From: Duganella rivi
GTDB lineage: Bacteria; Pseudomonadota; Gammaproteobacteria; Burkholderiales; Burkholderiaceae_D
Direction of reading: 5' to 3'
NCBI RefSeq assembly: GCF_009857435.1
Contig: NZ_WWCK01000005.1
Coordinates: 310,001 to 374,000 of the forward strand
Length of the DNA stretch: 64,000 nucleotides
The translations under genes were made by a program, and so were the position numbers. Shown in pieces: positions 55,572-63,223 of this stretch. The notes beneath the pieces were generated by a model that saw only the letters and a list, made by a program, of their open reading frames with translations, did not search any database and had not been told where the DNA came from. Each line of letters begins with the position of its first letter. Positions within the stretch are counted from its first letter, which is position 1.

Positions 55572-55639
55572 TAGAGATCTCCGCCGGGCATGACTGCTTC
55601 CGGTTTAACACAGACAGCAGAGCCGGCAGATGATCGGGG

Positions 55640-56065
55640 TCAAGCGTCGTGGTAGGCCGCTTCGAGTTCGTCGCGGCGCGGGGTGTCGGCAAGGTGCAGG
55701 ATCAGGGTGGTGGTGAGATCGTGCGCGGGATGGATGGCGCGGTGCTGGGCGAACCAGAAGGCTTCTTCCAGTTCTTCATCTTCATGCGAGGTGACGAACA
55801 CGCGCTTTGCTTCCGGCACTTCTTCGTAGTTGACGGCTTCCTGCGCGGCATCGTCGATCGCCTCGCGCCACTGGTCGGACTCCTTGCCCCACGCCAGCGC
55901 GTACAAGCAGCCGGATGCAATCAGCCAGCGGCTGATGTCCCACATCATGGTCTCGTGCACATCGGCCTCGACCACGATAACAGCCTTGAACTGGCGCAGG
56001 CCTTCCAGCACCGGCAGGTCGCTGGAAGGGGAAAGATGGAGATATTTGATGGTGGAATTCAGCAT
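55640..56065 (-). CDS. Hypothetical protein
   Basis: The 141 residues begin MLNSTIKYLHLSPSSDLPVL. The protein is predicted soluble alpha/beta: a strand AVIVVEADVHE, helix DISRWLIASGCLYALAWGKE, then WREAIDDAAQEAVNYEEVPE, AKRVFVTSHEDEELEEAFWF and HDLTTTLILHLA. The alternation of strand, Trp-containing helix and strand suggests a small Rossmann-like domain, but no family is recognised. Upstream in-frame codons are Pro/Ala-rich and overlap the lactonase gene, so the start at 56065 is preferred although its ribosome site is weak. It follows the lactonase gene by 49 bases on the same strand. Confidence 0.65.
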   Translation of the reverse strand: MLNSTIKYLHLSPSSDLPVLEGLRQFKAVIVVEADVHETMMWDISRWLIASGCLYALAWGKESDQWREAIDDAAQEAVNYEEVPEAKRVFVTSHEDEELEEAFWFAQHRAIHPAHDLTTTLILHLADTPRRDELEAAYHDA

Positions 56066-56114
56066 TCCGGCATTCTCGCCGGATCCGCCGAATCCCGCAA
56101 GCAGAGATGCCGGC

Positions 56115-56996
56115 TCAGCCGAAGCGGGCGGCGGGCACGCCGGCCACGTCCACGCGCACGGCAAACACGGCGCCGGTCAGCGGATGCGCTGCCAGCTGCT
56201 CGGGCGTGTTGTCTTCGCTCGCGGTGGTAATGAACAGGGTCTTGAGGTCGCCGCCGCCGAAGGTGCACGAGGCCGGATTACGCACCGGCACGGCGATCGT
56301 CTCCAGCAGCTCGCCCTCGGGCGAATAACGGCACACGCGGCTGCCGCCCCATTGTGCGATCCACACGCAGCCTTCGCTGTCGACGGTCATGCCGTCCGGC
56401 GAACCTTCGCCTTCGCCGAATTGGCGCCACACGCGCGGCTCGCCCAGCGTGCCGTCGGCGGCCAGCGGATAGGCGTAGGTGCGGCCTTCAAAGCTGTCGG
56501 TGTGGTACATGGTGGCGCCGTCCAGGCTAAAGGTCGGGCCGTTGCAGATGTGGTAGTCGTTGTCGAACGCGTGCAGCTTGTGGTCGGCGTCGAGACGGAA
56601 CAAGGTGCCGATGGCTTGCGCATAGTCGGTGTTGTGCATGGAACCGGCCCAGATGCGGCCGGCGCTATCGACCTTGGCGTCGTTCATGCGCAGGCCGCTA
56701 TCGGCCGGGAACGGACGGTGCAGGTATTCGATGCGCAGCTCCGGCTCCAGCCACACGCGGGCGATGCCGTCGCGCAGGCCCGCCATGAAGCCATCGCCGT
56801 CGCGGCGCGCGATCAGCCAGCAGATGTAGTCAGGCATGGCCCAGCTACGGCGCGCGCCGCTGACCACGTCCTGCGCGTGCAAGGTCTGGTTCTTCAGGTC
56901 GACAAAGTACAGGCGGTTTTGCTCCGCCACCCACAGCGGACCTTCGCCCAGTTGGGCTTTCACTTCCCACAGACATTGCACGTCGTATTTGCTCAT
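56115..56996 (-). CDS. SMP-30/gluconolactonase-family lactonase (probable galactonolactonase)
   Basis: The 293-residue, six-bladed propeller metalloenzyme hydrolyses aldonolactones. All four metal-site elements are present: Glu in QLGEGPLWVAE, Asn in GLRMNDAKVDSAGRIWAG, Asn in ICNGPTFSLDG and Asp in SPDGMTVDSEGCVW. It starts MSKYDVQCLWEVKA and lies 15 bases downstream of dgoA in the dgoK-dgoA-lactonase operon, which fits galactono-1,4-lactone as substrate. Compare the divergent paralogue at 41205, which has lost most of these ligands. Confidence 0.88.
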   Translation of the reverse strand: MSKYDVQCLWEVKAQLGEGPLWVAEQNRLYFVDLKNQTLHAQDVVSGARRSWAMPDYICWLIARRDGDGFMAGLRDGIARVWLEPELRIEYLHRPFPADSGLRMNDAKVDSAGRIWAGSMHNTDYAQAIGTLFRLDADHKLHAFDNDYHICNGPTFSLDGATMYHTDSFEGRTYAYPLAADGTLGEPRVWRQFGEGEGSPDGMTVDSEGCVWIAQWGGSRVCRYSPEGELLETIAVPVRNPASCTFGGGDLKTLFITTASEDNTPEQLAAHPLTGAVFAVRVDVAGVPAARFG

Positions 56997-57011
56997 CGCT
57001 TCAATTCCCTT

Positions 57012-57635
57012 TTATACGGCCAAAGTACGCCAGGTGCTGACAAAGGCGGCCGCACGTTCGGCCAGCTGTTCCAGCGTGACGCCGGGAGTATACAGGTTGC
57101 CGCCGATGCCGAAACCGGTCGCGCCGGCTTTCACCCAAGCGGCCATGGTTTCCGGCGACACGCCGCCCACCGGCCATACCGGCGTACCGGCCGGCAGCAC
57201 GCTCTTCAGCGCCTTGATGCCGCCGTGGCCGACCGACTCGGCCGGGAAAATCTTCAGCGCGTGTGCGCCCGCATCCAGCGCGGCAAAGGCCTCGGTCGGC
57301 GTGGCCACGCCCGGTGCACAGTACATGCCCAGATCGGCAGCACGGCGAATTACGGCAGGCACGCAGTTCGGCGAAACCAGCAAGCGGCCGCCAGCCGCAT
57401 GCACGGCTTCCACATGCTCAACGGTGAGCATGGTGCCGCCGCCAACCAGCGTATCCGGCAAGTCCAGCTTTACGATGGCAGCAATCGCCTCGATCGCGCC
57501 CGGACGGTTCAGTGGCACTTCCAGCGCGCGGAAGCCCGCAGCGTGCAGCACCTTGGCGACATCAACCGCCTCTGCAGGATTCAAGCCGCGCAGGATGGCG
57601 ACTAGCGGCGTGGCTGGATGGGATGGGGTGGTCAT
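57012..57635 (-). CDS. dgoA: 2-dehydro-3-deoxy-6-phosphogalactonate aldolase
   Basis: This class I aldolase cleaves KDP-galactonate to pyruvate and glyceraldehyde-3-phosphate. The 207 residues, beginning MTTPSHPATPLVAILRGLNP, contain AAGFRALEVPLNRPGAIEAI and GGTMLTVEHVEAVHAAGGRL, with the Schiff-base lysine in HALKIFPAESVG and the phosphate site GGVSPETM. The start at 57635 is two bases after the dgoK stop. It is the second gene of dgoK-dgoA-lactonase. Confidence 0.94.
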   Translation of the reverse strand: MTTPSHPATPLVAILRGLNPAEAVDVAKVLHAAGFRALEVPLNRPGAIEAIAAIVKLDLPDTLVGGGTMLTVEHVEAVHAAGGRLLVSPNCVPAVIRRAADLGMYCAPGVATPTEAFAALDAGAHALKIFPAESVGHGGIKALKSVLPAGTPVWPVGGVSPETMAAWVKAGATGFGIGGNLYTPGVTLEQLAERAAAFVSTWRTLAV

Positions 57636-57637
57636 GG

Positions 57638-58531
57638 TTAAGCCTTGAGAAATTTGGAAACCGCGGTGCAGTACACCTGGTGTGGGTCGAGCACTGAGCA
57701 CTTCACACCGAAGTGCTTGGCAGCGATGTCGTAGCGCGCAGCCAGCGCCGGCGAACCGATCACGGTAATGCCCTGCCCTTCGGCGGCGCGCGCGGCAGCG
57801 GCGAATTCGGCGCCGATCAGCAAGCCGCTCACGGTAGCCGCCGCCTGCTGCGGCGCGGCCGAACGCGACACCACACCCGCGCGCACACGGAACAAGGAAT
57901 TCGACAGCGGCTCGTTGCGCGCCGCTTGATTGAGGCCGGTGGCAAAGCCTTCGGCATCGGAAGTATCGCCGTCCATCATGGCGGACAGGGTGCCGCCCTT
58001 GGACAGCATGGCGAACAATTCACCGGTCATATAGGTAGCAAAGGACTGGATCACGCCGTCGCGCAGCAGCACCCACTTGCTGTGGGTGCCGGGCAAGACG
58101 ATCCAGCCATCGCGGTGGCCGAGCACAACCGCGCCCAGCAATTGGGTTTCTTCGCCGCGCATCACATCAGCGGACGCGCCATTGCGGTAGACGTAGCCGG
58201 GAACGATGTAGCTACGGCCGGCCCAGGCCGGATCAGTCACGGCAGCCAGGTGCTGCGGCAACTGTTCCAGCGGCACCGAGACGTCGAGATAGTTGACTTC
58301 TTGCCAGCCCGAAGCGCTGCCGACCATGCCGGACATAACCACCGGCACATCCGATGGCAGCTGCATCGCGTCCAGCACGCTGGCCAGCGAGGCGCCGAAC
58401 TTGTCGCGCCCGCCCACCGCCAGCATGCCTTGGCCGTCTTCGTGCTCTGCCAGGCAGGCGCCGGTTTGATCTATCAGATAGGCGCGCCGGTTGCTGGTGC
58501 CCCAATCTATCCCCAAAATATTCTTATTCAC
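57638..58531 (-). CDS. dgoK: 2-dehydro-3-deoxygalactonokinase
   Basis: The enzyme phosphorylates 2-keto-3-deoxygalactonate with ATP. Its 297 residues are typical of DgoK. Landmarks are ILGIDWGTSNRRAYLIDQTG, VVMSGMVGSASGWQEVNYLD and VVLGHRDGWIVLPGTHSKWV. It is the first gene of the dgoK-dgoA-lactonase operon. The 138-base gap upstream contains the loose repeat ATAC-N7-GTAT but no copy of the dgoD operator, so the two galactonate operons may be regulated differently. Confidence 0.94.
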   Translation of the reverse strand: MNKNILGIDWGTSNRRAYLIDQTGACLAEHEDGQGMLAVGGRDKFGASLASVLDAMQLPSDVPVVMSGMVGSASGWQEVNYLDVSVPLEQLPQHLAAVTDPAWAGRSYIVPGYVYRNGASADVMRGEETQLLGAVVLGHRDGWIVLPGTHSKWVLLRDGVIQSFATYMTGELFAMLSKGGTLSAMMDGDTSDAEGFATGLNQAARNEPLSNSLFRVRAGVVSRSAAPQQAAATVSGLLIGAEFAAAARAAEGQGITVIGSPALAARYDIAAKHFGVKCSVLDPHQVYCTAVSKFLKA

Positions 58532-58669
58532 TAGGCTGATCCTTTACTGATGCTGCAACGATGGTACGAAAAAGCCCTCCAAACAGCCAATGAATTATCG
58601 TGCCGGACTAATACCAAAATAGTATAGGGGAAGCCCAAAAAGTTGCCGCATGGGTGCCTTTGGTTTAGT

Positions 58670-59284
58670 ATGTCCGACAATAAAACGTCTCGTTACTCCT
58701 CCGCAATGGAATTAAGCAAGCAGTCCTCCCGCAAACTGATCATCGCTGGCGCGGTGACGACAGTAGTTGCATTGGGTTTGGCCGCCTACTTCGCCGCCTC
58801 GCCATCGGCCGAATCGCAGGTGACGGTACAAGTTCCGGCCGCATCGTCAGCCAGCGCCAGCAAAGCAGCCTCGGCCGCGAAAACCGCACCGGCCGCCGCA
58901 CCGCACCGGCCGGCCGACATCAAGGATCCGCTACCGCCGGGCGAGCCCAAAGCCGTCCGCAACAAGGAACAGGGCGCAGCCGCGCTGATGGCGCTGCCGG
59001 AATTGCAAGCGTGGTCGAGTCTGATTGAGAAGAATTCGGGCGGCAAAGCCCATGGCGGCCTGCTCGAATACGACCCGATGCCACGCAAACTGAACGGCAA
59101 GAGCTACTGGCAGTTCAGCTACGTGGAAAACAGCGCCGAGTCGGCGCTGCGCTGGGAAAGCTTCCTCGTGTCGTCCAACGATGACGAGATCCTGGTGGAA
59201 GACGCCAGCAGCGACGAAGTCATCAGCCTGGCGCGCTGGCGGCGTGAAAAACATCCGGCCAAGCGCACCGCAGTCGACAACTAA
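58670..59284 (+). CDS. Membrane-anchored hypothetical protein
   Basis: The protein is about 204 residues. After a short polar start (MSDNKTSRYSSAMELSKQSS) comes one transmembrane helix (KLIIAGAVTTVVALGLAAYF), then an Ala/Ser/Pro-rich linker of about 50 residues. A globular C-terminal part follows (ELQAWSSLIEKNSGGKAHGG, LNGKSYWQFSYVENSAESAL, RWESFLVSSNDDEILVEDAS). It is probably periplasmic. No family is recognised. The start is uncertain: ATG 58670 has no clear ribosome site and ATG 58706 (MELSKQ) is an alternative. Its stop overlaps that of the convergent MFS gene. Confidence 0.72.
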   Translation: MSDNKTSRYSSAMELSKQSSRKLIIAGAVTTVVALGLAAYFAASPSAESQVTVQVPAASSASASKAASAAKTAPAAAPHRPADIKDPLPPGEPKAVRNKEQGAAALMALPELQAWSSLIEKNSGGKAHGGLLEYDPMPRKLNGKSYWQFSYVENSAESALRWESFLVSSNDDEILVEDASSDEVISLARWRREKHPAKRTAVDN

Positions 59285-60516
59285 GCCGCCTTCTGTTCCG
59301 GCGCCGCTTTAATGGCAGCGCCGCGTACCTGCCCTACCCACAGCACCGTCAGCACGGTCAATCCCGCCGCGATCCAGCCATTCAAGCCATAACCGGCGAT
59401 GCGGCCGGAAACTTCGGTATGCAAAGTCAAGCCGCCCAGCAAAGCGCCGACACCGGTGCCCACTTGCTGGATGGCGGCATTCGCGCTGAGGAAAGCACCG
59501 CGCCGGACAGGATCGGGCACGGTCGTCATCAGCGTCTGCATCGGAATACTGCGGCCCGAGGCCAGCACCATGAAGAACGGGAAGAACAGCACCACGCCGA
59601 TCAACGGGATCACCGGCATATGGGTAATGAACAGCACCGGCAAGATAAACAGCAGCGAGACGATGCGGTACACCTTCTGCGCGCCAACGCGATCCGACCA
59701 CTTGCCGATCATGCGCGCAGTGAAGAAGGTAGCGATGCCGCCCGCGAGGTAGACATAGGTGATTTCGGCCGGCTGCAAACCGACGTTATTCACCAGCACC
59801 GGCGAGATAAACGGAATCACCATCATGCCGGTCATCATATTGATAGCCGAGAGTGCGAAAGCCTTAAGGTGCATGGGCTCCTTGTACAGCGCAATCAAAT
59901 TCGGCAGCATGGCCGACAACGGCGCGCGGTTGCCGAGGTGACCGTCCAGCGCCGGCAGCACGCGCGCGGCCAGCAGCAAAATCGGCAGCGAACAAATCAC
60001 GAGAATGTAGAACGGCGAGGCCCAGCCATAGTGCGCGGCCAGCATCACGCCGGTCGGCACGCCGGCCACGGAGGCCATGCTGAACGAGGTCATGACGATG
60101 CCGGTAGCAGCGCCGCGGCGGTTGGCCGGGATCAAATCGCCAATGATGGCCATGACGATAGCGCCCAGAATGCCGCCTGTCAGACCGGCAAAAGCGCGCG
60201 ACAGCACCAGCACATGGAAGTTAGGCGCAGCGGCGCACGCCAGATTGGATAGCGTGAACAGCGCGAACACCGTCAGCAGCAGCTTGCGGCGGTCGAAACG
60301 GTCGATATACATGGCGGCGGCAAGGCCGGAGATGCCGGCGCACCACGCGTAGGCCGACACCGCGCCCGAGACGGCGGCCGGTTCGATGTGAAAAGCCTGC
60401 ATCAGCTGCGGCGCCAGCGGCATCATCACCATGAAGTCCATGATGACGGTGAACTGCGTCAGCGCCAGCAGCCAGAGAACGAGGCGCTCGCGCGCCGGGG
60501 TAAGTGGGAAATTCAT
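59281..60516 (-). CDS. MFS efflux transporter under PadR control
   Basis: The 411-residue, 12-helix carrier has an N-terminal helix with LALTQFTVIMDFMVMMPLAP, and MYIDRFDRRKLLL fills the loop after helix 2, as in the DHA1 drug/proton antiporters. Substrate unknown. Its ATG overlaps the padR stop (ATGA), so regulator and transporter are translated together. This suggests induction by the exported compound through PadR. Confidence 0.88.
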   Translation of the reverse strand: MNFPLTPARERLVLWLLALTQFTVIMDFMVMMPLAPQLMQAFHIEPAAVSGAVSAYAWCAGISGLAAAMYIDRFDRRKLLLTVFALFTLSNLACAAAPNFHVLVLSRAFAGLTGGILGAIVMAIIGDLIPANRRGAATGIVMTSFSMASVAGVPTGVMLAAHYGWASPFYILVICSLPILLLAARVLPALDGHLGNRAPLSAMLPNLIALYKEPMHLKAFALSAINMMTGMMVIPFISPVLVNNVGLQPAEITYVYLAGGIATFFTARMIGKWSDRVGAQKVYRIVSLLFILPVLFITHMPVIPLIGVVLFFPFFMVLASGRSIPMQTLMTTVPDPVRRGAFLSANAAIQQVGTGVGALLGGLTLHTEVSGRIAGYGLNGWIAAGLTVLTVLWVGQVRGAAIKAAPEQKAA

Positions 60517-61034
60517 AGAGCGTTGATATCCTCGGCGGCCTGGCGCAGGATGGCGCGGATTTGCTCGATCCTGGCGGGATTGTGATTGCTGGCGCGCGCC
60601 TGCTCGATAGCTGCGTGCTTCAACTCGTGCATCGCAGTGCGCAGGCCTTCTCGGTGCTCGTCGCCCTCAGTCAGGCGAGCGAGGATGGCGTCGACAAACT
60701 GGCGGTTCTCGGCAAGGAAAGCCTCGCCTTCCGGCGTAATGGTGTGCAGCTTCTTGTTGCCATCGGCCGAGGCGACCACGTGGCCCATGTCCAGCAGCAT
60801 GGACAGCAGCGGATAGATCGCGCCGGGGCTAGGCGAATAGCCGCCGCCCGAGCGCTGTTCCAGCTCCTTGATGATTTCGTAACCGTGACGCGGCTTCTCC
60901 GCGATCAGTTGCAGCACGACATAGCGCATAGCGCCGGCGTCGAACATTTTAGGGCCACGGCCGCCGCCGCGCGGGCCGTGACCATGGCCGCCGTGAATAT
61001 GCGGATGGCGCAAAGGATGCAAAAATCGAAACAT
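60513..61034 (-). CDS. PadR-family transcriptional repressor
   Basis: The 173-residue repressor has a His/Gly-rich N-terminal tail (FLHPLRHPHIHGGHGHG). The PadR winged helix follows: AMRYVVLQLIAEKPRHGYEI, SPSPGAIYPLLSMLLDMGHV, then a C-terminal dimerisation helix (VDAILARLTEGDEHREGLR). The His-rich tail might bind metal, though Gly/His tails occur in many PadR proteins of unknown effector. AAGGGG precedes the ATG. It is first in a two-gene operon with the MFS transporter, and its operator lies just upstream. Confidence 0.88.
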   Translation of the reverse strand: MFRFLHPLRHPHIHGGHGHGPRGGGRGPKMFDAGAMRYVVLQLIAEKPRHGYEIIKELEQRSGGGYSPSPGAIYPLLSMLLDMGHVVASADGNKKLHTITPEGEAFLAENRQFVDAILARLTEGDEHREGLRTAMHELKHAAIEQARASNHNPARIEQIRAILRQAAEDINAL

Positions 61035-61044
61035 GACGAACCCC

Positions 61045-61075
61045 TTAAGATATAACTTATTAAGATATATCTTAA
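61045..61075. promoter_or_regulatory. Tandem PadR operator sites
   Basis: A perfect 16-base palindrome, TTAAGATATATCTTAA (61060-61075), is preceded directly by an imperfect copy, TTAAGATATAACTTAT (61045-61060), starting 11 bases before the padR ATG. The AT-rich tandem palindrome so close to a padR gene is almost certainly its autoregulatory operator. The sites would also overlap the promoter. Confidence 0.78.
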
Positions 61076-61117
61076 CCTATTGCGACAGGAGTTCAAGTAT
61101 CGATTTGTAACCTATAG

Positions 61118-61226
61118 CGGGGTTGACGTTGCAGGTCGCCGTAACAGCATGCGGCACTAACCCAACCCGCACACCGCTGCGACCAGGGTCTGACCCCGTA
61201 CGGGGTCAGACCCTTTCGTTTGGGGG
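61118..61226 (+). repeat. Dispersed palindromic repeat, copy 2
   Basis: This is the second copy of the element at 32532, in the same orientation. Head CGGGGTTGACGTTGC, a different middle of about 19 bases, then the shared CGGCACTAACCCAACC, CGCACACCGCTGCG and the perfect 30-base palindrome at 61185-61214, ending TTTCGTTT then GGGGG. It lies in the gap between the 3' end of glk-hexR and the padR promoter, both genes reading on the minus strand. Confidence 0.9.
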
Positions 61227-61256
61227 ACTAACAACAGCAGTAGACCCAAACCCGTT

Positions 61257-63128
61257 TTAGCCGTCCAGGTGGGAGATCAGCAGGCGGCGATTCTCGGCAG
61301 AGTCGCCGGTCTTGTGTTCGACCACCAGGCGCGAGTTCTGCGCGTCCAGCGAGATACCGACCGACAGGATGTCGATCAGCAGCAGCTGCAAAATCCGCGA
61401 GATCATCGACAGGAAGGTGGTGCTGTCTTCTGTATGATCCACGGTCAGGCACACGCTGGCCTTCTTCGCCAGCGGCGAATTGCTGGAGGTGATGGCGATA
61501 ACATCCGCCCCTGCCGCGCGCGCCGCATCGACCGCCGCCAGCAAATCCGGCAGCTTGCCGGAGTTGGAGATGGCAATCACCACATCGCCCGGTTTCAGCA
61601 ACTCGGCGGCCAGTGTCAGCAAGTGCGAGTCGCCATACGCCGAAGTCGGAATGCGGAAGCGGAAGAATTTGTGCTGGCCGTCCAGCGCGACCACGCGCGA
61701 ATTGCCCATGGCGTAGAACTCAACGCGCTTGGCTTTCGCCACCAGCGCAATCGCCTTGTCCAGCGAACGCACATCCAGCTGGTCGCGGAATTTCAGAATC
61801 GCCGACACGGTGTTGTCGATGACCTTGGCGCTCAGATCGTGCGTACTGTCGCTAACGCGCACCTGGCTATGACGCACAGGAATCGCACCAGTCAAGCTGC
61901 TGGCGAATTTCAGTTTGAAGTCGGCCAGTCCGAGGAAGCCCAGCGAACGGCAGAAGCGGATCACGGTCGGCTGGCTCACTTCCGCCAGACGCGCGATATC
62001 GGCAATCGGCTCATTCAATACAAGGCGCGGCTGCTCCAGCACCAGTTGCGCGACGCGCTGCTCGGCTGGCGTCAGCTCGTGCTGCAGGTGCTGCACGCGT
62101 TCCATCAGCGTATTGGCGCCGCTGCGGCCGCGCAGGTGTTCGGACAAAATCGTCGCCACGCCGTAGAACGCAGGATTCGGCGTGGTGATGACGTAGGTTG
62201 GAATCTCCGCCAGATAGCTGGTGAAACGGCCCTTGGCTTCAAAGCGCGCGCGGAACGGCGAGGTAGTGAACCAGTCCCCCAGGCGCGGCACAATGCCGCC
62301 GCCGATGAACATGCCGCCGAACGCGCCCAGCGTCACGGCCAGGTTAGCGGTCGCGCCGCCCAGCATGGCGCAGAAGCATTCCAGCACTTCGAGGCACAGC
62401 GGGTCTTTGTCGGTCAGCGCGCCGGAGATGATTTCTTGCGAGGTCAGGTCGCGCACCTGGCGGCCATTGCGCTTGGCGATGGCGCGGTAGATGATCTCCA
62501 TGCCGGGGCCGGAGATCAGGCGCTCGGTCGAAACGTGCGACCAGGTTTGCCATGCGTATTGCAGGATGGCGTATTCGCGTTCGTCGGCCGGTGCGAAGTT
62601 GGTGTGGCCACCCTCGGAACCCAGCGTGACGAAACCGTCGACAGTCGGAATCACGCCCGACACGCCGAGACCAGTGCCCGGCCCCAGCACGCCGATCACA
62701 GAATTAGAAGCCGGCTTGCCGCCGCCGACCTGCATCAAGTCCGACGGCTTAAGGCCCGGCAGCGACATCGCCAGCGCGGTAAAGTCATTCACCACCAGCA
62801 GCGTGTGCAGGCCGAGCGCGCGGCGCACTTCGTCGGTGGAGAATTCCCACGCGCGGTTAGTCATGCGCACGTAGTCGCCGCTGACCGGATTCGCTACCGC
62901 CAGCGCGGCGTGATTGAGGTTGACGCCAGCATGGTCCGCAAGATAGGACCGCAGCATCGCCACGATATCAGGGAAATCGTCGCACTTCAGTACCCGTACT
63001 GCGCGGAACTCGCCGGGGGCGGTCTGCAAGGCGAAGCGGGCGTGGGTGGCGCCGATGTCGGCCAGCAGGCGCGGGCCGTCGGCAAAGGCGGTACGATTGA
63101 GTTTTTGATCCACTTCTGCTTGTTTCAT
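61257..63128 (-). CDS. glk: Bifunctional glucokinase / HexR-type (RpiR) regulator
   Basis: This is a 623-residue fusion. Residues about 17-335 are an ROK-independent glucokinase (LLADIGATHARFALQTAPGE, LLVVNDFTALAMSLPGLKPS, LGPGTGLGVSGVIPT). The C-terminal part is an RpiR/HexR regulator with helix-turn-helix IADIARLAEVSQPTVIRFCR and a SIS sugar-phosphate domain (FYAMGNSRVVALDGQHKFFR, VIAISNSGKLPDLLAAVDAA). HexR represses Entner-Doudoroff and related genes and responds to KDPG. The fusion is established in Burkholderiales. The start at MKQAEVDQKLNRTAFADGPR is preferred over the upstream extension. The glucosidase gene at 63224 lies upstream in the same direction. Confidence 0.93.
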   Translation of the reverse strand: MKQAEVDQKLNRTAFADGPRLLADIGATHARFALQTAPGEFRAVRVLKCDDFPDIVAMLRSYLADHAGVNLNHAALAVANPVSGDYVRMTNRAWEFSTDEVRRALGLHTLLVVNDFTALAMSLPGLKPSDLMQVGGGKPASNSVIGVLGPGTGLGVSGVIPTVDGFVTLGSEGGHTNFAPADEREYAILQYAWQTWSHVSTERLISGPGMEIIYRAIAKRNGRQVRDLTSQEIISGALTDKDPLCLEVLECFCAMLGGATANLAVTLGAFGGMFIGGGIVPRLGDWFTTSPFRARFEAKGRFTSYLAEIPTYVITTPNPAFYGVATILSEHLRGRSGANTLMERVQHLQHELTPAEQRVAQLVLEQPRLVLNEPIADIARLAEVSQPTVIRFCRSLGFLGLADFKLKFASSLTGAIPVRHSQVRVSDSTHDLSAKVIDNTVSAILKFRDQLDVRSLDKAIALVAKAKRVEFYAMGNSRVVALDGQHKFFRFRIPTSAYGDSHLLTLAAELLKPGDVVIAISNSGKLPDLLAAVDAARAAGADVIAITSSNSPLAKKASVCLTVDHTEDSTTFLSMISRILQLLLIDILSVGISLDAQNSRLVVEHKTGDSAENRRLLISHLDG

Positions 63129-63223
63129 CGTCGGTTCAGTCAAAACAGTTGGCGGAAGCATACCTGAAATACGTGGTGTTAAGAAGGAAACGACACATAT
63201 CGCTTCCTTTCCTGCGCTGTTTT

